Made by a program: the position numbers and the translations under genes. A stretch of 64,000 nucleotides of DNA from Argopecten irradians (taxonomy: Eukaryota; Mollusca; Bivalvia; Pectinida; Pectinidae): assembly GCF_041381155.1 (NCBI RefSeq), contig NC_091142.1:9171340-9235339 (forward strand), written 5' to 3'. How positions within the stretch are numbered: the stretch's first letter is position 1; the number at the start of each line of letters is the position of its first letter. Of this stretch, positions 21,836 through 33,500 are shown piece after piece. The notes beneath the pieces were generated by a model. It did not search any database. It was not told where the DNA came from and saw only the letters and a list, made by a program, of their open reading frames with translations.

Positions 21836-22727
21836 GTTACATATGAAAGAATGTTTAGAAATTGAGAGCAAAATACTTATCGATTGGTTTAATTCAAACG
21901 GCATGAAGGCAAACCTGGAAAAGTTTCAGGCATTTTGTTTTGGTAACAAGACCAGCAGAGTTTTAAAATCTTTTAATAATTTTGCGTCACAGAGAAGTTT
22001 CTTACCTTTCTCTTTATATTATTCTATAGTGGGTCTTTGACTTATCAGCGTGCCGATTATAAACACCTATGGAAAGAGTGGTTTAAAAATTTTACGGGGG
22101 GAAAATCTGTCCATTCTGAGGGGTTGACGATCTATGAATGTTGAAGTACCGCTCTGTTAATGGTAGCCTTTTATATAATAAAAGCTATTGATGATTGTAA
22201 AAACAATGCCTCACCTACTACAGTTGATTATCTAAAGCTAATTAAAGTGTTAAGTTATGACCACGATGTCTTGATTTCCATTTGACCCGAGAATTCAATG
22301 GCGACTGACTGAGAGCATGGCTTCTACCGACAGCAAGTACTTTTAATATACATGTATACTATGTTAGTGTTTATTCTGTCAATTTTTACTTTTTGCCATA
22401 TTGGCATATATGTATATTACACTCTTGCAGTGTCTTAATACTCTATAGTAACACCAGTGTGATATACTAGTGTTCAATATTAACTTACTTTTTTACTCCA
22501 AGTGACTATGCTTACTTCAAATGTTATAATATTTTCTGTGTCATTGTCATTGTAAAGTCTATCAGTGTATAATTATGTCTGTGATATTTTGCCAGCCATT
22601 TCATAGTTAAATTACAATATACTTATGTTTGTCACGAGAATAGCACTATACACAGTGCTCATGTTGTATTTGTTTCTGATATGCGACGCAAAATAAAATT
22701 TCTTGAATCTTGAACCTTGAATCTTAG
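21836..22727 (+). pseudogene. Fragment of a LINE reverse transcriptase with 3' tail
   Basis: About 21857-21970 encodes IDWFNSNGMKANLEKFQAF followed by CFGN, the WF..N.MKAN..KFQ signature of non-LTR reverse transcriptases (CR1/jockey-like). The frame ends at 22040 and the upstream part is replaced by the 325-bp-core element. The stretch ends in TTGAATC-type short repeats (22700-22727), a common LINE tail. Confidence 0.65.
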
Positions 22728-23274
22728 AGGGGCACGTATTGGGTCAAATACGGTCCGTCTTATCCCATATCTGTTACTTTGTGTATATAGTAAAATATGG
22801 ACCGAAGCTCTGTGGACTGACAACAGTGATTCGTTATGAACATCATACATATTACAAAAATATTATAGTAACATTGATGGGCAATGAAAATATTTCTATG
22901 TTATAACCATGCATTCATTATAAATGTGTTTTAATGTAGATTTAATTTGCTTGGTATAAGTTATAACATCAAACCTTTTTTTGAACTAATACGCAACTGA
23001 AAATGTGTTCACATGTAAATCTTTCGCAAAATTTTGTTTATTTTAATTTTATTCACAATTTTGTAATGTATCAGGTCAGTAATCATGATTACCTCATTGA
23101 TTTCATCTGATTTTGGCGCTTAAAAGTACAAAGCCTGGTAATAATCATGTTATATAGAGAAATGTCTACTAAAACCTCGGCAGTTATCACCCCCTCTCCA
23201 CTACAAATGAACTCATTTTCCAAGTATGTTTCTATCACTGTTGTTATAACCACTCCAGAACTATCCTACATTGT
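22728..23274. other. Unassigned intergenic sequence
   Basis: AT-rich; no gene, RNA or repeat recognised. Confidence 0.5.
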
Positions 23275-24020
23275 AGATGCTACAAGGGTTACTATCACTG
23301 TCATTATATCCTCTCTGGACCATCCTCACTGCTCAGGGGTTACTATCACTGTCGTTATATCCACCCCTGGACCATCCTCACTGCTCAGGGGTTACTATCA
23401 CTGTCGTTATATCCACCCCTGGACCATCCTCACTGCTCAGGGGTTACTATCACTGTCGTTATATCCACCCCTGGACCATCCTCACTGCTCAGGGGTTACT
23501 ATCACTGTCGTTATATCCACCCCTGGACCATCCTCACTGTTCAGGGGTTATTATCACTGTCATTTAATCCTCCTCTGGACCATCACCCAGTCTCCAGGGG
23601 TTACTATCACTGTCGTTATATCCACCCCTGGGCCATCCTCACTGCTCAGGGGTTACTATCACGCTCGTTATATCCACCCCTGGACCATCCTCACTGCTCA
23701 GGGGTTACTATCACTGTCGTTATATCCACCCCTGGACCATCCTCACTGCTCAGGGGTTACTATCACTGTCGTTATATCCACCCCTGGACCATCCTCACTG
23801 CTCAGGGGTTATTATCACTGTCATTTAATCCTCCTCTGGACCATCACCAAGTCTCCAGGGGCTACTATCACTATCGTTATAGCCAACCCGGGAACATTTT
23901 CGATACTCCAGAGGCTATTATCACTGTCATTTTATCCACCCCTGGACCATCCTCGTTGCTACAGGGGTTTCTCTTACTGTCTTTAAATCAACCCTTGGAA
24001 CATCTTCAATACTCCAGGGG
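23275..24020 (+). repeat. 52-bp array derived from a MITE end
   Basis: About 13 units built on GGGGTTACTATCACTGTCGT, TATATCCACCCCTGGACC and ATCCTCACTGCTCA. The unit equals the terminal sequence of the CTCCAGGGG MITE family. A 279-codon open frame across it exists because 52 bp shifts frame each unit and none of the frames meets a stop; it is not a credible protein. Confidence 0.92.
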
Positions 24021-24312
24021 TTACAATCACTATATCCACGCGTTACATTTCCTTTCATCAACAGTCAATTATCATTTTATAAGAAAAAATAATAAATTGG
24101 AATAAAGTATGACATTTTTGCTATTTTTTTATTCTTTTTTTTTTAATACAATTCTACATTAAAACTTATTTACAAAAAAATATCTGCATCAGCGTACAAT
24201 ATAGTGAAATTTTTGGAACAAAACCTCAAGTTTTTGATCTATTGAACTATAAAAAATGATGTCTAAATCCTGCAAAACTAACAACAGTTTATGAATTACA
24301 GTTGGGAGCAAA
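24021..24312. other. AT-rich spacer
   Basis: No feature recognised. Confidence 0.5.
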
Positions 24313-24530
24313 CTAAACTTGGTATCTAGTGCACTTTGTAGTGCACACGTAGTGAACAACGTAGTGCACTAGACTAAACATTGTAGTGCACTAGAGTGCA
24401 CTACGATGTGAACTCCAGTTCACTACAGAGTTAACTCTAGTGCACTTCAATGTTAACTCTTGTGCACTACAATGTTAACTCTTGTGCACTACAATGTTAA
24501 CTCTAGTGCACTACGTAGTGCACTTCAGTT

Positions 24531-26341
24531 TTACAGTGTCTGTACGTGATACGCACATGTTCCAGTTTAACCTTACAAATACAAGTATATTCAAATTTGT
24601 GGTATAACTTGTATTCATTTTGAATTAAATAAATGAATTAATTTTCCGGATACCATATGGATCCTTACAATTATTAACATTGAATTGTAATGCGGGATGA
24701 AAGTAATCCCAACAGTGTGCATGGACAATTAAAATTGTCAATTAAATAACTTGCATTTTTAGATACAGTGTTCATGAAGCTACATTTATTCTAGCTAGAT
24801 TATAGGTTTTACCAGAAATTTATACAGTATATTATCTAAATATCTGATTTTACATACGTTCATTCATGTAATCACATCCTTTTCTTGGACTAGTATTTGT
24901 ATGATGGTCGTATGTATACCTGAGCCAGCATGTTAGTTAAATTGCAGGTAAAACAATTCATGTCCAGAGGACAGAATAAGTGTCAGAGTGGCGAAATACA
25001 CATACAATATAGCTACATTGTAGGTAGGTTTGGGGTGGGGCTGGGGTATAAAGGAGCCAAAGGGGTATTGTCCCGAAGCATGTTTGGAATACACATATAT
25101 ACATGTACATGTCCATGTACACATGTAGTATAAATTTAAATATATAGTACATAATTAATAACCCCCTCTCCATCTCCTCAAAAATATAAATAAAATAAAA
25201 ACAAGATACAAAACAATACATTATCTTCATTTTGAGGGAAAAAATATTATAACAATTATTCTCAATTGAAAGAATAGCGTATTTTGATAAAAAGAAGCTA
25301 TAAGTTTATTTTTATTATATGAAACAAAACCAAATGGGGTCAAGTAGACAGTTAGACTTTACTAAACTTATCAGGTACAGAGGCTGTCACAGCATGCTAT
25401 ATATCTATTGAATTGAATGCCATAATGGACCCCCTGGGGTTAAAGAAAATAGGTATACCTTACCTGTGACGCCTGACTGATCATCTCAGGTAAGGTGTCA
25501 CCTCTGGTGGTGGGATGGGGAAATAGGGAGAAAAGGGCCCTAGGCCTAGTGACCATATATAACGACAGACCTGTGTGCCTAGAGTTTACAGTATACAAGT
25601 CATATATGCGGGTACAGTGTATACCTGTATCCCCATGTACAATGTACAGTACATGTATATCAGTGTATGTGACAGACTTTTGTACCAATTACACATCAAT
25701 AAAATATGATAACAATTAAATAATTAATATGTACACGTATGTAGTTAGAAATCCTTGATATGAATATGTATTTTATGTGTATGTGTAAACACTAAAACAC
25801 AACATGAACTATATGCGACACTTACATTATTTTAATGTACATGCAGGTCGATGATCATCACTTGAAGTTATTAATCTTTTAATAAATATACACAACTTTT
25901 GCTGCTTAATTTTGATATAGATTTCATATGTTTATATATACATAGATATATATAGAAATAAATCAAAATTTAATATATCAATCAAAATATATTTCAGATA
26001 TTATGATGTAATATAACATGTGTAGAAATATATGTTTAAACAGAAATAAGGATTTGATTTAAATGATTAGACTCATCAACGTGGTCCGTTTATCATATGG
26101 AATGATTTCGCAAATTTTATTGACTTATCGTACCAATCGCACAGCTGTTCAATAAATATATAAATTTCTTGCTAGAATTAATTAACAGAGTTAGAGACAT
26201 ATAAAATATATATTTGTATGTCTCTGACAGAGTTATTTGGGTACAAAGGTAGCTGATAATAAGAATTTTTTAATAAATTTCAATTTAATTTATTTCAGTT
26301 AAATTGTTGACTCTTGACAAAATACAAAGTTCTGTAACTTT
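24531..26341. other. Interior of the candidate element, left part
   Basis: Very AT-rich with short CATGTAC repeats. No frame or RNA gene recognised. Confidence 0.5.
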
Positions 26342-26411
26342 TCAAAAATCAAAACTCATAGGGGACCTGTTCACCTGTATTTTCAGGAATCACAATATGT
26401 GTGTTAATTGA
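26342..26411. repeat. Left copy of a 70-bp direct repeat
   Basis: Identical to 28750-28819 except three positions; flanks the LINE insertion, so a long target-site duplication is likely. Confidence 0.8.
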
Positions 26412-26954
26412 CCAATTTATTCAACATTGGAATAACGATATTGATACTTCATCTCGTGGTAAAACTTATTCAATCTTTAAAAGTAAGTGGGAACTAGAAA
26501 TTTATCTCCAAAAATTGTATCCAGAAGAACGAAAAACTTTATGTAAATTTAGAACTTCGAATATTAAGCTACCAATTGAAACAGGTCGGTGGGGCGGGTG
26601 TGAGTAGAGAAAATAGGATTTGAACATTACATGTATGTTATCTAGACATTGGTGATGAGTTTCATTATTTATATAAATGTGAAAATGATTTAGTAAAGGA
26701 AATTCGACACAAACATATTCCGGAATATTATTACAATTGCCCTAGTGAATGAAAAATGAAAGGTATGTTTTCAATATGTAATGTTGCACTTCTGAAAAAA
26801 CTTGTCAAATTCATATCTAAATTGGAAACCCTATTAGTCTCCTAATGATGTATACTTTTTTTTTTTCTATATATTTCTTACTTTTATGTGTTTTGGTATG
26901 GATATATGTACGGGTATATGCATATCACATACTTATATAAATATATCCATGTAT

Positions 26955-27255
26955 GTGTGTTTGTACGTATATGTAAGTGTTTATACTTATTTCATACTTA
27001 TATACATGTATGTGTGTTTGTACGAATGTGTACGTGTTTATACTTATTTCATACTTATATACATGTATGTGTGTTTGTACGTATGTGTACGTGTTTATAC
27101 TTATTTCATACTTATATACATGTATGTGTGTTTGTACGTATGTGTACGTGTTTATACTTATTTATTATTTCATACTTATATACATGTATGTGAGTTTGTA
27201 CGTATATGTACGTGTGTTTATACTTATTTCATACTTATATACATGTATGTGTGCG
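26955..27255 (+). repeat. 57-bp tandem repeat
   Basis: About five units containing TTTATACTTATTTCATACTT and ACATGTATGTGTGTTTGTAC. 57 is a multiple of three, hence the spurious open frames. Confidence 0.92.
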
Positions 27256-27315
27256 TGGGGATATGAACAGTGTATATAGGTGTATGTATGCATTGTATAT
27301 AGGCAATTGAGTGTA

Positions 27316-28090
27316 GGACAAAAGCCCCCCTGGACAAAAGCCCCTCCGGACATAAGCCCCTAGGACAAAAGCCCCTCCGGACAAAAGCCCCTTAGGATAA
27401 AAGCCCCTCCGGACAAAAGCCCCTTCTTTATAAAATAATGTATTTTTTCTTATTTCTATTTTTTTAGATATTTATTTGCTATTTGATACATTTGGGTATT
27501 ATCAGAGAAGAGTGTCAAACATAATAAAAAAGCATAATTATGATGTGATCATTTGAATTCTTTTAATTTTTGAGTTATTGATATCAAAGAAAGAATAAAA
27601 AAACATGTATACATAGACATTAGAATGTTATATATACAAGAAACCATTAATGTTTACTTTATCATAACACACCTACCAGGCTAACAGCTTGATGTTTGCA
27701 TTGATTATATATAGATAATTAGGAAAGTATGTTTAATTACAAAATATTTCTATCATATAGTGTCATAATTAGATTAACATCAATATAATTTTTTACATTT
27801 TTTTCTATAAATCATGAAATCAATTTATCAAATTTTTAGTAAAATCCCAATAATCCAGTAAATTATTACATTGTGTCTTATTTTGAACTACATGTATATT
27901 TGAAGAAAAAAAAACTGATATAAGAAAATATTTTATATTTTTTTTTTACTATATTTTTGAATTTAATTTTTTTGAAAAATGAAGGGGCTTTTGTCCTCTT
28001 TTCCATTAGTATGGAGGGGCTTTTGTCCAAGGGGCTTTTGTCCTAGGGGCTTATGTCCTAAGGGGCTTTTGTCCGGGGGGGCTTTTGTCC
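27316..28090. mobile_element. MITE with GGACAAAAGCCCC subterminal repeats
   Basis: Six copies of GGACAAAAGCCCC-type motif at the left end and five in reverse orientation at the right end (27984-28090). AT-rich unstructured interior. Nested in the LINE insertion. Confidence 0.75.
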
Positions 28091-28099
28091 GTACCCCGC

Positions 28100-28640
28100 A
28101 GTTGTATATAGGCCTATGTATCGTTCGGTAATGTAATGTGACATATGTATGTAATGTCTTTATGTATAAAAAGTGTGAATTGTAATGTAATGTATGCAAG
28201 TACCTTAATAAATGTAATGTTTGTAATGTATTTATGTAGAATAATGTATGTATATGTAATGTGTATAATATATGTAATGTAATGGATTTATGTATTTATG
28301 TAGAATAGTGTATGTATGTAATGTGTATAATACATGTATGTAATGTGTATAATATATGTATGTAATGTGTATAATATATGTATGTAATGTATTTATGTAG
28401 TTGTATTTATGTAGTTATGTAGAATAATGTATGAATGTAATGTGTATAATGTATGTAATGTAATGTATTTATGTAGTTATGTAGAATAATGTACGTATGT
28501 AATGTGTATAATATATGTAATGTAATATAATGTATTTACACAGGTATGTAAAGTATGTACGAAAATATATTACATGTTAATGTAAGGATGTATGTAAGGA
28601 TGTGTAATGTATGTATTATTGCTAAACTTGTAGAACATTA
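28100..28640. repeat. TGTAATGTAT-rich simple repeat
   Basis: Degenerate repeats of ATGTATGTAATGTGTATAAT. Probably the expanded 3' region of the LINE. Confidence 0.75.
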
Positions 28641-28749
28641 TTATGTAATTGATGTATCTCTGTTCTGTCATCTCTATATGTATTTGTTTGATTGACCTCC
28701 TGTTACACACAGCTCGTGTGTCTGGAGTGAATAAAATGAATTGTTCTAA

Positions 28750-28819
28750 TCAAAAATCAAAACCCATAGGGCACCTGTTCACCTGTATTTTCAGGAATCA
28801 CAATTTGTGTGTTAATTGA
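28750..28819. repeat. Right copy of a 70-bp direct repeat
   Basis: Partner of 26342-26411; both contain CCTGTATTTTCAGGAATCAC. Confidence 0.8.
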
Positions 28820-29583
28820 ACTGGCTTCATAGGTAATTACAGGATTAGGGGAAGGACAGTCATGCATGACAAGACAGGTGACTCCTAGCTTAGTTTCTTG
28901 CCCTGGGGCCTGGCCAGTACAGGTAAAATTCACCAAGCGACTTATGAGGGTATAATAAAAGTGTAATAGCCAAAACTGCTAAATGTACAAAATCTGACAT
29001 TCTAAATGTGAAATACAAGTATATATAGCTGTTAATTTCTAGAATGGCAAAAACGAAGATATATGATTCAAATAAATAAATAATAAAATCAAATAAAAAA
29101 ATAAATTTAATACATGAAATAAATTAAAAATAGATATAGCTATTTATATCTAGAATACCTAATATTTGATCTGAGTAATAAATGTAGCTATTAGTAAATG
29201 TATAATAACAAGTATAAAGTATTTGATCCTAATAAATAAATAAATTCATTTATTTTCTGAAAAAAAAATATCTATAGAAAAGGTGCATGTGGTCAAGTCA
29301 TATCGCATCTTACGGTATATTCTTTACTTTAATATTAAAACTCATATAAGGCTAAATCACTCAGACGAAACCATATTTGTACACCAATAAAAGTAACCAT
29401 TTTATTTAATAAATTAATTATTTACATACTAACTTAGTTATGCTAAGTTTTGATTACAGAGTACATTTGGTAATTCATCTAAAATAATTGAAATATATTT
29501 AAAACCTTTCAATAAAATATATACATGAACAGATTGTACATGTACAATTTATGCAATAAGTAGGAATATCAGGCTCATTTATC
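28820..29583. other. AT-rich spacer
   Basis: Long runs of AATAAATAAAT type. No gene recognised. Confidence 0.5.
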
Positions 29584-29953
29584 TTGTGCACTACGATGTG
29601 AACTCTAGTGCACTACAGTGTTAACTCTAGTGCACTACGTTGTTAACTCTAGTGCACTACAATGTTAACTCTAGTGCACTACGATGTGAACTCTAGTGCA
29701 CTACGATGTTAACTCTAGTGCACTAGCTAGTGAACCGGAGTTAAATTTACTTGTGCACTCCAGTGCACTTCACTACCAAGTTTAGCAATTAAGTACATTG
29801 GAACCCTAATGGATAACTAGGCTCACTACCTTTATGGAGAAAAATCTAAAGGTTTATATTATAATATTATATTTGCTCAAGTCAAAAGTGCTTCTGATTC
29901 TAGATCAGAAGGTACTGGTCAAAAAATATAACTAATTATAAGAACAGCCTTAT

Positions 29954-30598
29954 TTATATAGATGGTCTAATGTCTCTTAAGATTTTTCCGATGTCCAGTC
30001 CTAGTTCCATTTTCCAGCATGACTGCAGTTGTCCTCTCTCCTGGTCACTCAGGACCGGCTTCCCTTCGTTGTCCTTGTCATAGTACATCCCGGGATAACC
30101 TCGCCTATACATGGAGTCCACCACGAAGTGTCCTGATTGGTCAAAAAAGCCGCCGACGCCACCGGATCCGCCATGTTTTGATGTCACTAAGCAACGGTAC
30201 ACTTCCATTCTTTTTATGCAGATGAGCTTGGCCAAAAGGAGCTTCACCTTTTATGTGGGAGAACATCGCCATCACTTTCAAATTGGCGTTTTCCAGATGC
30301 TTATCAAATGTATCGTCCTTTAGCCTAAGTGTACCACAGTCCACGTTAAGCTCGCTCTCTCCAGCAAAATTTTTCTGGAAACATACAAGATAAACGAGAT
30401 ATTCGTTGGTCCCGTCTGCGGAAGATGGATTCCTGAACTTGTTAAAGGCAGGCGGGAATCCAGCGCCGTCATCATGAAGTTTGAGAACAGCAAAGTCCAA
30501 AACCTTGTCATGGAATTGTTCTGTCATACTGTATAAGATTGTGTTCTTTTCGTCTTCTCCCTGGTTATAGAATTCCACTTTGATTTCATGGCCCTCGG
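29954..30598 (-). CDS. Gene 2 exon 7, peptidase domain with frameshift
   Basis: Acceptor ATTGTTGCAG at 30599 and upward; reads [17 protein letters not shown], then LDFAVLKL. The frame changes at the A run (30176-30179 on the plus strand shows TTTT) into [20 protein letters not shown] and ends RPSI then TAA at 29954-29956. Confidence 0.85.
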
Positions 30599-33500
30599 CT
30601 GCAACAATGACAAAATGCATCATTTCACACTTTTAAAACAATGTATTAACTCACTAACTAAGACAAGGCAATAGAAGTAAACTGTCGAAATATTACTCCA
30701 ATTAAAAAAGAAAGAAAGGAAGAAACATTGACATCACAGCGTAATTCGTTCCCGCATATCCGATCAATGCTTTTAGCCGATTTTTTCTTCTAAACTGGTT
30801 CAGACGCAGAGTGAAAGTGGTTTTACATCTTACTGTATATGTTAAATTACAGCGACCAACAAACAGCTTTAAATAGCAAATATGGATATTTTTGCGTGAT
30901 TATATCTTCGCTTAAAAGTGCACCACCTTTCACACTTTTAAAACAATGTGACATTTTTCGCATTGTACATTATGATATTGACAGTTTTCACATATTTCAT
31001 CTTTTTGGTTGACTTGTGATAAATGAAAGCGTCATACTATTAACAAACTGATTTTACTGTTAACAAACTTATTTTACTGTAAATAAATTTATTTTACTGT
31101 AAAACAAACTTATTTAACTTTAACAAACTTATTTAACTTGAACAAAGTTATTTTACTATAAACAAATTTATTTTAACCTAAATAAATTTATTTTACTGTA
31201 AACAAACTTATATTACTGTAAATAAATTTATTTTACCGTAAACAAACTTATTTAACTTTAAACAAAGTTATTTTACTATAAACAAACTGATTTTACTGTA
31301 AATAAACTTATTTTATTGTAAACAAACTTATTTTACTGTAAATAAATTTATTTTACTGTAAACAAACTTATTAACTTTAACAAACTTTTTTAACTTTAAC
31401 AAAGTTATTTACTATAAACAAAATTATTTTACTGTAAATAAATTTATTTTACTGTAAACAAACTTATATTACTGTAAATAAATTTATTTTACCGTAAACA
31501 AACTTATTTAACTTTAAACAAAGTTATTTTACTATACACAAACTTATTTTACTGTAAATAAATTTATTTTACTGTAAACAAACTTATATATAAACTTGTA
31601 AATAAATTTATTTTACTGTAAATGAATTTATTTTACTGTAAACAATTAACAAACTTATTTTACTTGTAAACAAACAAAATAATTATTTTATTTACTATTT
31701 TATTGTAAACAAACTTATTTTACTGTAAATAAATTTATTTTACTGTAAACAAACTTATTTTTTAAACAATGTAATTTTACTATAAACAAATGATTTTACT
31801 GTAAACAAACTTATTTTACTGTAAATAAAATTTATTTTACTGTAAACAAACTTATATTACTGTAAAAAATGTATTTTACTGTAAACAAACTTATTTAACT
31901 TTAAACAAATTATTTTACTTATAAACAAACTGATTTTACTGTAAACAAACTTATTTTACTGTAAATAAATTTATTTTACTGTAAACAAACTTATTTAACT
32001 TTAACAAACTTATATAACTTTAAAAGTTATTTTACTAGAAACAATTTATTTTGCTGTAAATAAATTTATTTTACTGTAAACAAACTTATATTACTGTAAA
32101 TAAATTTATTTTACGTAAACAAACTTATTTAACTTTTAATACTTATAAAAATTATTTACTGTAAACAAATTTATTAACTGTAAACAATTATTTTTATTAA
32201 ACAAACTATTTAAAAATTATTTTATTGTAAACAAACTTATTTTACTGTAAATAAATTTATTTTACTGTAAACAAACTTATTTGTTAAACAAATTTATTTT
32301 ACTGTAAACAAACTTATTTTATAAACAATATTTTGTAAACAAACTTATTTTACTGTAAATAAATTTATTTTACTGTAAACAAACTTATTTACTTTAACAA
32401 GTATTTTACTAAACAAATTTATTTAACCTAAATAAATTTATTTTACTGTAAACAAACTTATATTACTGTAAATAAATGTATTTTACTGTAAACAAACTTA
32501 TTCAACTTTAAACAAAGTAATTTTACTATAAACAAACTGATTTTACTGTAAACAAACTTATTTTACTGTAAATAAATTTATTTTACTGTAAACAAACTTA
32601 TTTAACTTTAACAAACTTATTTAACTTTAAAAGTTATTTTACTAGAAACAAATTTATTTTGCTGTAAATAAATTTATTTTACTGTAAACAAACTTATATT
32701 ACTGTAAATAAATTTATTTTACCGTAAACAAACTTATTTTACTTTAACAAAGTTATTTTACTATAAACAATTATTTTACTGTAAATAAATTTATTTTACT
32801 GTAAACAAACTTATTTAACTTTAAACAATGTAATTTTACTATAAACAAACTGATTTTACTGTAAACAAAACTGTAAATAAATTTATTTTACTGTAAACAA
32901 ACTTATTTTACTGTAAATAAATTTATTTTATTGTAAACAAACTTATTTAACTTTAAACAAAGTATTTTACTATAAACAAACTGATTTTACTGTAAACAAA
33001 CTTATTTTACTGTAAATAAATTTATTTTACTGTAAACAAACTTATTTACTTTAACAAACTTATAAACTTAAATTTTATTTTAAACAAATTATTTTACTGT
33101 AAATAAATTTATTTTTGTAAACAAACTTATATTACTGTAAATAAATTTATTTTACGTAAACAAACTTATTTAACTTTAAACAAAGTTATTTTACTATAAA
33201 CAAATTTACTTTTAACAAACTTTTTATTGTAAACTTTGTTTGTTTGTTTGTTTGTTTGTTTTAGTTTGTACGTCCTATTTATAGCCAGGTCATGTAAATG
33301 CCATGTTTGTTGGTGGAGGAAAGCCGGAGTGAAAAACCACCTGCCACGGTTACCTGGCACTGCCCCACATGGGATTCGAACCGCATCCCAAAGGTGGAGG
33401 GCTTGTGGTAATATACATCTTAACCACTCGGCCACCGCGGCCCTTATTGTAAACAAACTTATTTTACTGTAAATAAATTTATTTTATTGTAAACAAACTT

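Larger units (their letters stand above)
26412..28749 (+). mobile_element. 5'-truncated LINE insertion
   Basis: Begins inside a C-terminal LINE protein segment: FIQHWNNDIDTSSRGKTYSI to LPIETGRW, then a frame break near 26600, then readable GDEFHYLYKCEND and KKLVKFISKLE blocks. This order is usual for the C-terminal end of molluscan LINE polyproteins. The 3' region holds a 57-bp array, a MITE and TGTAATGTA-rich sequence. Flanked by 70-bp direct repeats. Confidence 0.7.
24313..29785. mobile_element. Candidate 5.5-kb inverted-repeat element with subterminal arrays
   Basis: Left border CTAAACTTGGTATCTAGTGC, right border in complement CTAAACTTGGTAGTGAAGTG. Just inside each end is an array of TAGTGCACTAC(A/G)(A/T)TGTTAACTC units (24318-24530 and 29584-29770). 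No clear target duplication and no transposase frame. The pair may be two related solo arrays rather than one element. Confidence 0.5.

Noticed and set aside
23147-23986. 279-codon repetitive protein
   Set aside because: It is the translation of a 52-bp array in three rotating frames; no start context or splice support.
26886-27279. Three overlapping Cys/Tyr-rich frames of 100-126 codons
   Set aside because: All come from a 57-bp tandem repeat, which keeps every frame open.
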